DNA from: Clostridia bacterium
GTDB lineage: Bacteria > Bacillota > Clostridia > Christensenellales > Borkfalkiaceae
Direction of reading: 5' to 3'
NCBI GenBank assembly: GCA_017448355.1
Contig: JAFSLQ010000043.1
Location: 1 to 64,000 of the forward strand
Length of the DNA: 64,000 nucleotides
This document shows, piece by piece, positions 26,376 to 32,045 of this stretch (position 1 is the stretch's first letter; every line of letters starts with the position of its first letter). The position numbers were made by a program, and so were the translations under genes. Under the pieces are notes generated by a model that did no database searches, was not told the origin of the DNA, and saw only the letters and a list, made by a program, of their open reading frames with translations.

Positions 26376-26479
26376 AAAAAGCAACGATAACGTTGCCCTA
26401 AAAGTTGCGACCGCAAAAGTAAAACTTTCGCATTTTGTTCGTATGAACTCACGCATTTTTTATTTAGCCTATCGGCTAC
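26373..26479 (-). ncRNA. Predicted leftward small RNA 3 (about 107 nt)
   Basis: Promoter: TTGACA (26514-26509), 17 bp, TATAAT (26491-26486), both consensus. The RNA would end at GCAACG/CGTTGC (26396-26381) followed by seven T, overlapping the stop codon of the 90-aa gene. A short ATG-initiated frame inside runs past the terminator and lacks an SD, so a non-coding role is favoured. Confidence 0.6.
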
Positions 26480-26529
26480 AATCTTATTATATGCAATTCG
26501 GTTGCGTTTGTCAACTGAAAATAAAAATT

Positions 26530-26557
26530 AACAGTCGGCGGACTTAAAACGCAAAGG
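26530..26557 (+). promoter_or_regulatory. 28-nt leader motif, copy 4
   Basis: AACAGTCGGCGGACT then TAAAACGCAAAGG; it begins 16 bp upstream of the -35 of the divergent small RNA 3 and carries the SD of the 65-aa gene. Confidence 0.7.
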
Positions 26558-26566
26558 AGTTATATT

Positions 26567-26764
26567 ATGGCAGTAAACAGAGAAGGGAAATTTTTAAGCC
26601 CGAGAAAACAAGCAAAGAAATTTGCAACACAGTTAAAGCAGAAATCCAAAAACGGTAAACCTTTAACTGATGTGCAAGCAGGGTATCGTATGGGGTATCT
26701 TGCAGCGAGAAAAGACAGTGCAGAAGTTTACAAGTATAAACAATCTCACCCGAAAAATTCGTAA
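26567..26764 (+). CDS. Small basic protein, 65 aa (prophage)
   Basis: MAVNREGKFLSPRKQAKKF..., with GYRMGYLAARKDSAEVYKYKQ at the C-terminal half, a pattern I have seen in other small Firmicutes mobile-element proteins but cannot name. Preceded by leader motif copy 4 and followed at once by a bidirectional terminator. Confidence 0.7.
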   Translation: MAVNREGKFLSPRKQAKKFATQLKQKSKNGKPLTDVQAGYRMGYLAARKDSAEVYKYKQSHPKNS

Positions 26765-26768
26765 GCAT

Positions 26769-26797
26769 AAAAAAACAGCCTTTCGGCTGTTTTTTTA
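26769..26797. terminator. Bidirectional terminator between convergent genes
   Basis: AAAAAACAGCC pairs with GGCTGTTTTTT around TTTC; T runs on both strands. Separates the rightward module from the leftward accessory module. Confidence 0.85.
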
Positions 26798-27739
26798 TAT
26801 ATCTTCTTTTATTTTGTTTTTGTATTTGATTATCTCACTTTCTATCCTATCGTGTAATCCTAATGTGTCCCCCTTTAATTCGTCTTTCTCTATTTCTATC
26901 AAAGGAAGATTGTGTTTTTTATAGAGTTCTCTTTTTTCTTCTTTATTAATGTTGTATTTGTAGTTTTTGTCTATGCCCCATAATTCAATATAAATTCCGT
27001 TATTTTTATATACAGGAATATACCAATCACATACAACAGTTCTTTCTGTAATTTTTGCAACAATCTTTTCGTAAATATGCACTTCGGACAAATCGAATAA
27101 TATATCATCAACCGTAACTTCGTATTCGCTTTTTACAAAGTGTCCGTCTTTCGTCCTATTTATACCTGCTGTATTTAAATCTCTTTCGATTTTTTCTTCT
27201 TCTGATACGGTTTTTGCTTTATTGTTTTCTTTACCTTCTTTTATGTCTTTTATATCATAAAGCACTTTATTAAATAAATCTTCTCGTCCAAAAAGTTTTT
27301 TAGATAAGTCAGCCAAAGCATAAAGTTTTGATAGTTTATTGTATAAAAGTTCGGCATCGGTGTATTCGGTTCTATATATGTAGTTTTTTAAGTTGTAATA
27401 GTAATCTCTAATTTTTGTAGGCGTGGTGTTTTTGTCAATTTCTTCAAAAGATTTATCAACCCGTTTATAGCAATCGTTGCATATATACTTGTTGGTGGTT
27501 GTTTGCCCACATATTTCGCACTTGTGTTCTGATTTATTTGTTTTTATTTCTTTCGTATCGTTTTTGCAAGTGCAAGGCTCATCAGTTTTGTGCCATTTCC
27601 CACAATCAGGACATTGTATTATTTCTTTATTAAATAATTTTTGGCTACATTCTTTACATAAGCCGTCTTTTCTTGGGTGTTTCCCATAAACTAAAAACGT
27701 TGGTTTGCCGCAAATCGGACATTTCAAATCTTCTGACAT
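26795..27739 (-). CDS. Zinc-ribbon protein with nuclease-like C-terminal domain, 314 aa
   Basis: N-terminal 95 residues hold several CxxC pairs (CPIC, CKEC, CPDC, CEIC, CNDC), two to three zinc ribbons. After a helical middle, the C-terminus reads CDWYIPVY...GIYIELWGI...YKKHNLPLIEI, similar to phage-borne endonuclease-fold domains in which an acidic DF/DW-P precedes IE-W-G. No E-x-K pair is visible, so catalysis is doubtful. SD AAGGAG 11 nt upstream; own promoter and leader. Confidence 0.65.
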   Translation of the reverse strand: MSEDLKCPICGKPTFLVYGKHPRKDGLCKECSQKLFNKEIIQCPDCGKWHKTDEPCTCKNDTKEIKTNKSEHKCEICGQTTTNKYICNDCYKRVDKSFEEIDKNTTPTKIRDYYYNLKNYIYRTEYTDAELLYNKLSKLYALADLSKKLFGREDLFNKVLYDIKDIKEGKENNKAKTVSEEEKIERDLNTAGINRTKDGHFVKSEYEVTVDDILFDLSEVHIYEKIVAKITERTVVCDWYIPVYKNNGIYIELWGIDKNYKYNINKEEKRELYKKHNLPLIEIEKDELKGDTLGLHDRIESEIIKYKNKIKEDI

Positions 27740-27755
27740 AATGAGTATTTCTCCT

Positions 27756-27790
27756 TAAAATAAAAATGCGCTCCCGAAAAGAGAACGCAT
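27756..27790 (-). terminator. Terminator-like hairpin just before the SD of the 314-aa gene
   Basis: ATGCGTTCTC (27790-27781) pairs with GGGAGCGCAT (27775-27766), ten pairs with wobbles, then TTTTTATTTT that runs into the SD. As the promoter lies upstream (27919-27947) this can act as an attenuator. Confidence 0.5.
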
Positions 27791-27918
27791 CAAACGAATT
27801 TCCCCTTTCAGAATACCTTTTGTTGTTCACGCAAAAATTTATCTTTTGTAAAAAAGAGAAACACCGTTTACGTATAGTATTCCCTAAAAAATAAATATTA
27901 AATTGCGTGAACGATATT

Positions 27919-27947
27919 ATTTTATAATCTGAAAAGTCTTTTGTCAA
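27919..27947 (-). promoter_or_regulatory. Promoter of the 314-aa gene
   Basis: TTGACA (27947-27942), 17 bp, TAAAAT (27924-27919). The 5' UTR is about 170 nt and includes a 10-bp inverted repeat, GTTCACGCAA at 27825-27834 and its complement at 27903-27912. Confidence 0.65.
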
Positions 27948-27951
27948 GTGT

Positions 27952-27977
27952 AAAGTAGAAATTCGAATTTCTACTTT
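27952..27977. repeat. 26-bp perfect palindrome
   Basis: Each half-site is AAAGTAGAAATTC, the two meeting at TTCGAA. It lies 4 bp upstream of the -35 of the 314-aa gene and 14 bp after the 64-aa gene. Perfect dyads of this length are typical operators for a dimeric regulator; no such regulator gene is evident nearby. Confidence 0.7.
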
Positions 27978-27991
27978 CCCTGGACGTCTGC

Positions 27992-28186
27992 TTATTTATA
28001 TTTGTCTTTTAAGTTTTGTTTGCGGCAATTTCGGCAAAAAGTCTTTTTATCTTTTCCATAACTCCAACCGATAGAACGGGCTGCTTGTGCGGCGTTGTAT
28101 GCCGTTAAACTTTCTTGTACTTCTCTGATTTCTCCGCACCTGTCGCATTGACAAACAAAAATGTGTACGTTGTAAGAACCTATCAT
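27992..28186 (-). CDS. Small zinc-ribbon protein, 64 aa
   Basis: Start at the ATG with AAAGGAGT upstream; a longer frame would have no SD. CQCDRCGE and CRNCRKQ supply two CxxC pairs with about 35 residues between them. Last gene of the leftward five-gene accessory operon. Function unknown. Confidence 0.65.
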   Translation of the reverse strand: MIGSYNVHIFVCQCDRCGEIREVQESLTAYNAAQAARSIGWSYGKDKKTFCRNCRKQNLKDKYK

Positions 28187-28205
28187 AATAACTCCTTTAT
28201 CTTTA

Positions 28206-28228
28206 CCCCGACGGAGAACCCGTCGGGG
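28206..28228 (-). promoter_or_regulatory. Intercistronic hairpin, CCCCGACGG type
   Basis: CCCCGACGG/CCGTCGGGG, 9 bp with a 5-nt loop, between the ASCH-like gene and the SD of the 64-aa gene. The same stem occurs at 28890-28912. Confidence 0.6.
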
Positions 28229-28238
28229 AACGTTTTTT

Positions 28239-28838
28239 CTATATCTCCACATAGCACCACGATTGCGGCGGACGGTCAATATTAAACTTTTTAACCCACG
28301 CTTCATAATGACAATGAGTATTCGGATAAAGGTTGAAAAGCCATTCTTCTTCCGTCATAAATCCCGCTTTCTTAAACTCGCTTATCTCTTTCGGCTTGTC
28401 GTAGATTTTAAGGTTGGATATGTGTAAGCCGTAAAGGGGCTTGCCTTTGCCGTAATCGTTCATTTCTTTTGAAGATAGGCAAGTTTCTTTATTTACAAAA
28501 TCGTTTCCCCATAAATACATTTTTGCTTTCTCGTCAAACATTATTGTTTTGTATATCCTATCGCAGGTAAATTCACCGATTACTTTTTGATTCCACATTG
28601 TAAGTGTATTCGGAACGTTCTCATATCCTGTAAAATCACCTAAATTGATTTGTTCTTTGAAAAAAAAGTATTGTCCTCGTGTGCAATAGATAAAACACTT
28701 AAACGGTGGTTTTATCTTCGGACAGGTTTTTCTAATCTCTGCCGTCTTTTTATAAATAGGTTTTTTGTTTTCATATCCTATTATAGTGCATATGTTTTTA
28801 ATGTGCTGTGGTTGTATACTTATTAAAATTGCTTTCAT
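28239..28838 (-). CDS. ASCH/PUA-like phage protein, 199 aa
   Basis: Pattern AILISIQPQHIKNI...KKTAEIRKTCPKIKPPFKCFIYCT...IGEFTCDRIYK...LYGLHISNLKIYDKPKEISEF...PPQSWCYVEI is that of the small ASCH-type proteins common in Firmicutes phages and mobile elements; they are thought to bind RNA or modified bases, no proven role. SD AAGGAG. Confidence 0.75.
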   Translation of the reverse strand: MKAILISIQPQHIKNICTIIGYENKKPIYKKTAEIRKTCPKIKPPFKCFIYCTRGQYFFFKEQINLGDFTGYENVPNTLTMWNQKVIGEFTCDRIYKTIMFDEKAKMYLWGNDFVNKETCLSSKEMNDYGKGKPLYGLHISNLKIYDKPKEISEFKKAGFMTEEEWLFNLYPNTHCHYEAWVKKFNIDRPPQSWCYVEI

Positions 28839-28889
28839 AAAAAACTCCTTAAATTAGGGTGTGGCTGTGGGTAGTGGCAGCCCGTGTTT

Positions 28890-28912
28890 CCCCGACGGAA
28901 AACCCGTCGGGG
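28890..28912 (-). promoter_or_regulatory. Intercistronic hairpin, second CCCCGACGG copy
   Basis: CCCCGACGG pairs with CCGTCGGGG; sits just after the DUF3846-like gene and about 50 nt before the ASCH-like gene start. Confidence 0.6.
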
Positions 28913-28923
28913 GCGCGGTGGCT

Positions 28924-29313
28924 TTAATATTCGCAGAATAGTATATATCCGTCTTTTAGTTCGGATTTTAACGGGTGATATAAAAGCGTCTTTTTGAATT
29001 TTTCCATAATCAAAAGAATGTCGCTATCGGATAGTCCTGTCAGATTGCCTTTTATATCGGGTAAACCCGTTATAATCAGATTGCCCACAAGCATAGCGTC
29101 GCCTTTATGGGAGCAAGCGGAAACTATCGGATTGCTTTTAAGTGTGCCTTCTTCGTCGCAGATTATTGTAAAATATTTGCCGTTTATCTGTCGTTGCGGC
29201 ATTTCCACGCTGTTGCAGTTTATCAATTTGTAAAACGTATCGATATTGTCTTCGATATGTTTTATTTTGGGCTTTGTTCCCTTGTCAACGTTTACGTAAA
29301 TTACTTGTATCAT
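28924..29313 (-). CDS. DUF3846-like protein, 129 aa
   Basis: N-terminal IQVIYVNVDKGTKPKIKHIEDNIDTFYKLINCN followed by IICDEEGTLKSNPIVSA and LVGNLIITGLPDIKGNLTGLSDSDI match the layout of DUF3846 proteins found in phages and mobilisable elements. Role unknown. SD AAAGGAG directly beside a CCGCGGG hairpin (29327-29348). Confidence 0.65.
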   Translation of the reverse strand: MIQVIYVNVDKGTKPKIKHIEDNIDTFYKLINCNSVEMPQRQINGKYFTIICDEEGTLKSNPIVSACSHKGDAMLVGNLIITGLPDIKGNLTGLSDSDILLIMEKFKKTLLYHPLKSELKDGYILFCEY

Positions 29314-29326
29314 AGTTTTCTCCTTT

Positions 29327-29348
29327 CCGCGGGATATACCGCCCGCGG
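29327..29348 (-). promoter_or_regulatory. Intercistronic hairpin abutting an SD
   Basis: CCGCGGG pairs with CCCGCGG, 8-nt loop; the AAAGGAG of the DUF3846-like gene follows without a gap. Confidence 0.55.
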
Positions 29349-29360
29349 TCGGTGTATCAT

Positions 29361-29648
29361 TTAATCTATCGTAAGGATATGTTCTTGGTAGTTATCTTTG
29401 AACCATTTTGTTATCCATAACTTAAAATCTTTTTCGTTCTTTTTTATTGTGGTGTCGTATCTTGTATCGAGTAATTTATTGTCTGGTGTTCTACCGTTCG
29501 CCATTTTTCCGAATTCTATTACAACTGCTGTACGATTACCGTAAGCAAATGCTGGGCTTTCCGTAAGCCTTGCCTTAAACTTACGGTTGTATTGTTTGTT
29601 TTCTTCTTTGCAAAATTCAATTTTGCCTTGTATTTTTATTTGTTTCAT
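29361..29648 (-). CDS. Unknown protein, 95 aa
   Basis: Not recognised. Mixed charge, soluble, contains KFKARLTESPAFAYGNRTAVVIEFGK and ends WFKDNYQEHILTID. Third gene of the accessory operon, SD AAAAGGAG. Confidence 0.6.
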   Translation of the reverse strand: MKQIKIQGKIEFCKEENKQYNRKFKARLTESPAFAYGNRTAVVIEFGKMANGRTPDNKLLDTRYDTTIKKNEKDFKLWITKWFKDNYQEHILTID

Positions 29649-29669
29649 AATTTTCTCCTTTTGGGGTTG

Positions 29670-30170
29670 CTATACCGCAACCCCGAGTTTTTTATTTTCT
29701 TCTTGCTCTTGTTCTTCTTTGATAACTTCCGAACCGTGCAAGCGTCGTATCTCGTCGAGCGTCAAACGGTGTTTATTGTTTGTCGGTTGGTCTGTCCACG
29801 CCCAAGCCTTTTTCCCTGAACAGTAAAAGAACTCTAAATCTTTTAACTGTTTGCGGTAGTTGTAAGCGTTGAATACCCATAACCACGCCCCGCAGAGTTC
29901 TATACGGCAGTTGAAGTTTATTATCTTCTGAATAATGTCTTTGAACTTGTCGGGAACTTCCGCGCCTGTCGGCTTTTTGGTGTAAGTTTTCCCTTCTGCC
30001 GTTTTGTGCGTATACCTGACGCGCTTTAACAGTTCGTCGTATTCGGTATTTATTGCTTGCATATCTTCGAGCCTGCCGCCTACGTCTGGATGGTGTTTGA
30101 AAGCAAGTTTTTTATACTGTGCTTTCAAGTCTTCGATTGTCTGAACGTTGTCAAAAAATCTGTATTGCAT
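29670..30170 (-). CDS. J-domain (DnaJ-like) phage protein, 166 aa
   Basis: N-terminal J domain: LKAQYKKLAFKHHPDVGGRLEDMQAINTEYDEL carries the HPD tripeptide needed to stimulate Hsp70 ATPase. No glycine/phenylalanine or zinc region follows; instead an aromatic region (WLWVFNAYNYRKQLKDL) as in DnaJ-like proteins of mobile elements. First gene of the leftward operon. Its last codons and stop form the 29663-29684 hairpin (GGGGTTGC/GCAACCCC). Confidence 0.75.
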   Translation of the reverse strand: MQYRFFDNVQTIEDLKAQYKKLAFKHHPDVGGRLEDMQAINTEYDELLKRVRYTHKTAEGKTYTKKPTGAEVPDKFKDIIQKIINFNCRIELCGAWLWVFNAYNYRKQLKDLEFFYCSGKKAWAWTDQPTNNKHRLTLDEIRRLHGSEVIKEEQEQEENKKLGVAV

Positions 30171-30234
30171 AATGTAAACCCCTTTCCGTCAGAATAACCG
30201 CCGACGGTCGGTAAAAATATCAAATAATAGATAA

Positions 30235-30260
30235 AAGTTGCAAGGTGCGCCTTGCAACTT
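30235..30260. repeat. Perfect 11-bp stem hairpin
   Basis: AAGTTGCAAGG and CCTTGCAACTT around TGCG, upstream of the accessory operon. It lies in the leader if the promoter at 30365-30392 is used. Confidence 0.6.
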
Positions 30261-30276
30261 CTTAATGGGCAAAAAA

Positions 30277-30357
30277 GCACACGGTCAAGACGAAAATTGC
30301 AACCGACAGTGCAAAACTACGGCTTTGCGGTACTGTTGCGGTTTTCGGCGCGTGTGC
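30277..30357. other. Long imperfect hairpin, 81 nt
   Basis: Arms begin GCACACG and end CGTGTGC; further pairs (GAAAATTGCAAC with GTTGCGGTTTTC, ACAGT with ACTGT, GCAAA with TTTGC) continue inward. On ssDNA or RNA this would be a stable rod. Such structures serve as packaging signals or single-strand origins in ssDNA replicons; here the role is inferred only. Confidence 0.55.
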
Positions 30358-30364
30358 TATCTAA

Positions 30365-30392
30365 AATTTAAACCGCAGAATAAAACAATCAA
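30365..30392 (-). promoter_or_regulatory. Possible promoter of the accessory operon
   Basis: TTGATT (30392-30387), 16 bp, TAAATT (30370-30365). Weak matches, best candidate found between the operon and 30470. Confidence 0.35.
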
Positions 30393-30472
30393 TCTATAAC
30401 CACAGAAAAGATATAAAATAATCCCCTTTATGGGTTAGGGGGTGGAACGTAGTTGCGGGAAAAGAAAAGGAC

Positions 30473-30501
30473 TTGACAAATAGGTTATGCCGTGATATAC
30501 T
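30473..30501 (+). promoter_or_regulatory. Rightward promoter before the transposase
   Basis: TTGACA, 17 bp, TATACT, with TG one base before the -10. A CTAACCG/CGGTTAG hairpin (30500-30521) overlaps the start point. Transcript would run antisense through the 25-aa gene and on to the IS30 gene. Confidence 0.75.
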
Positions 30502-30517
30502 AACCGCAAAAGGACGG

Positions 30518-30595
30518 TTAGCGAAGTTTATCACGAATTTCAATCATTAAATAAATGATTTGTAGTGTTATAAAAATTAGTTCCAGTAATTTCAT
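30518..30595 (-). CDS. Hydrophobic 25-aa peptide (toxin-like candidate)
   Basis: MKLLELIFITLQIIYLMIEI then RDKLR, with AGGAGG 11 nt upstream. Single membrane helix and charged end, the form of type I toxins and holin-like peptides. It lies between two inward-facing promoter-like arms that share most bases (30472-30501 and 30625-30653). No homologue can be assigned. Confidence 0.5.
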   Translation of the reverse strand: MKLLELIFITLQIIYLMIEIRDKLR

Positions 30596-30624
30596 AACTT
30601 CGGTAACCTCCTTTTTCTTCTTGG

Positions 30625-30652
30625 CGAATATCACGGCGTAGCCGTTTGTCAA
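30625..30652 (-). promoter_or_regulatory. Leftward promoter-like arm for the 25-aa gene
   Basis: TTGACA (30652-30647), 16 bp, TATTCG with TG one base upstream (extended -10 pattern). The arm repeats, in inverse direction, the sequence of the promoter at 30473 (CTTGACAAA, GG, TA, GCCGTGATAT conserved). Confidence 0.45.
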
Positions 30653-30685
30653 GGTAGGGGCAACTATAAAATAACGGAATCAACT

Positions 30686-30726
30686 GCGCGGGGGTGCGCG
30701 AGCGGTTTAGCGCCGCCACCCCGCGC
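30686..30726 (+). terminator. GC-rich hairpin in the transposase leader
   Basis: GCGCGGGG pairs with CCCCGCGC (8 bp, extendable), then ACCGTCATTTTAAAG. It could attenuate read-through into the transposase and so limit transposition. The gap 30171-30759 is filled by the hairpins, promoters and 25-aa gene listed; nothing else was seen. Confidence 0.45.
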
Positions 30727-30759
30727 ACCGTCATTTTAAAGTGTCAAAGGGGTTATTTT

Positions 30760-31818
30760 ATGAAAAAGAAAGGAACTCGGAATTTGTCTTATACAAAACG
30801 TTTACAGTTGGAAATGCTTTTGAAAACGAAAATGTCGTATATTGAGATTGCAAAATATTTAGACGTTTCTTATGTGACGGTATATCGTGAGATTAGACGT
30901 GGGCTTTACAACCACAAGATTACTAAAACGGATCGTTATACGGGTGAAATAACTTATCCGACAGAAAAAAGATACAGCGCCGAAATTGCGCAAAGAAAAT
31001 ATATAGAAAATTCAACAGCAAAAGGACGACCGTTAAAAATCGGCAAAGATTTTGAGTTCGTGAACTACATAAACAATCGTGTTAAAACCGAAAAAATATC
31101 TGCTTGCGCTGTTCTCGGCGAGATAAAACGTAAGCAGATGAAGTTTGATACGACAATAAGTAAAACGACATTGTACCGGTATATTGATATAGGGATATTC
31201 GATAATATCCGGTTATCGCATAAACGCAAGAAAGCGTATAGGCAGCAACAAGCAAAGCGTGCGCCGCGCGGTACGTCCATTGAACAACGCCCGCCGGAAA
31301 TTGCTTTACGAAACACTTTCGGGCATTGGGAAATGGATTGCGTTTGCGGCCCTACGCTGCCGACGTTGCTTGTGTTATCCGAAAGACAAACGCGAAAAGA
31401 GATAATTATTAAGATGAAAAACCAACGTGCGGATAGCGTTGTTCGCTGTCTTAACGGACTTGAACGCAAATACGGTAAATCTTTTAAGCAAGTGTTTAAG
31501 AGTATAACGGTAGATAACGGCGTTGAGTTTTCGGATTTTAAGGGGTTGGAACGTTCGGTATTTAGTAAAAGCGCAAAGCGGACAAAGATATATTATTGCC
31601 ACCCGTATTGTTCTTCGGAGCGTGGAACTAACGAACGGTTGAACCGTGAAATCCGACGTCTTATCCCGAAGGGTACGGACCTGAACGGAATTAGCGTTAA
31701 GGACGTGCAACGCGTTGAACGTTGGGTAAATAATTACCCCCGTGAAGTATTAAATTACGACTGTTCGGAAGAATTGTTCCGACGTGAACTCGAAAAACTT
31801 TCTGTATACGTTGCGTAA
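30760..31818 (+). CDS. IS30-family DDE transposase
   Basis: 352 aa from the ATG after AAAGGGG; a GTG 66 nt upstream lies in a hairpin and is less likely. HTH region (MSYIEIAKYLDVSYVTVYREIRRG, 25-48), catalytic D193 (HWEMDCV), D252 (VDNGVEF) and E292 (SERGTNE), then RRLIPKGTDL. Intact. As the only recombinase in the element it is the likely integrase; SpV1-type plectroviruses also carry IS30-like transposases. No IS30 terminal inverted repeats were found tightly around the gene, so it appears to belong to the element and not to a separate insertion sequence. Confidence 0.9.
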   Translation: MKKKGTRNLSYTKRLQLEMLLKTKMSYIEIAKYLDVSYVTVYREIRRGLYNHKITKTDRYTGEITYPTEKRYSAEIAQRKYIENSTAKGRPLKIGKDFEFVNYINNRVKTEKISACAVLGEIKRKQMKFDTTISKTTLYRYIDIGIFDNIRLSHKRKKAYRQQQAKRAPRGTSIEQRPPEIALRNTFGHWEMDCVCGPTLPTLLVLSERQTRKEIIIKMKNQRADSVVRCLNGLERKYGKSFKQVFKSITVDNGVEFSDFKGLERSVFSKSAKRTKIYYCHPYCSSERGTNERLNREIRRLIPKGTDLNGISVKDVQRVERWVNNYPREVLNYDCSEELFRRELEKLSVYVA

Positions 31819-31841
31819 TTAGAGTTTGTAAATAATTAAAA

Positions 31842-31870
31842 GCAGGTTTTATTTAACCTGCCGTTTTGTG
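31842..31870 (+). terminator. Terminator of the transposase gene
   Basis: GCAGGTT pairs with AACCTGC, followed by CGTTTTGTG; weak T run. Confidence 0.5.
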
Positions 31871-31907
31871 TTGTTTTAAATTAGCAAATTTTTTGAATTT
31901 TTATAAC

Positions 31908-31954
31908 AAACAAGCCTGTGAAAGAGTTTTTTACTCTCTCACAGGCTTGTTTTT
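31908..31954. terminator. Strong bidirectional terminator downstream of clpX
   Basis: Stem of 20 bp with one mismatch: AAACAAGCCTGTGAAAGAGT against ACTCTCTCACAGGCTTGTTT, loop TTTTT, T runs on both strands. It serves clpX on the minus strand although it lies on the element side of the 21-bp repeat. Confidence 0.85.
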
Positions 31955-32012
31955 ATGTTAATTATATCACTTTTTTGAAAAAATTTTAAAAACCTTTCAA
32001 AAATTAGTTGAC

Positions 32013-32033
32013 TTTTCAAATATTTTTTTAATA
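32013..32033. repeat. Right 21-bp direct repeat (att-like)
   Basis: Identical to 15813-15833. Ends 12 bp from the clpX stop codon. Confidence 0.6.
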
Positions 32034-32045
32034 AATTTTAAGCGT

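Larger units (their letters stand above)
15813..32033. mobile_element. Inovirus-like (filamentous ssDNA phage-like) prophage, about 16.2 kb
   Basis: The interval splits the intergenic space between the S10 promoter and clpX. Its two ends carry a 21-bp identical direct repeat exactly 16,200 bp apart. Content: HUH Rep with candidate origin, membrane P-loop ATPase of the Zot/pI kind, tiny membrane proteins, three exported proteins with C-terminal anchors, an accessory operon on the opposite strand and an IS30-family transposase. No tailed-phage genes (terminase, portal, capsid, tail) or tyrosine/serine integrase are present. Family assignment rests on gene content and is inference; a conjugative or plasmid-derived element with similar genes is the main alternative. 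The right edge is less sure because a strong terminator that serves clpX lies inside the repeat. Confidence 0.75.

Noticed and set aside
26241..26456. A 71-aa frame on the minus strand beginning in small RNA 3
   Set aside because: It lacks an SD, passes through an intrinsic terminator and is antisense to the conserved 90-aa gene.
27654..27947. 97-aa minus-strand frame overlapping the leader of the 314-aa gene
   Set aside because: It runs from the promoter through the attenuator hairpin, has no SD and overlaps the real gene in another frame.
27952..27977. Sequence AATTTCTACT resembles the stem of type V-A CRISPR repeats
   Set aside because: Only one copy, part of a perfect palindrome, no spacers or cas genes nearby.
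30760..31818. The transposase as a separate IS30 copy inserted into the prophage
   Set aside because: No terminal inverted repeats were found close to the gene; the promoter arms at 30472 and 30653 are both on its left side and have no partner on the right.
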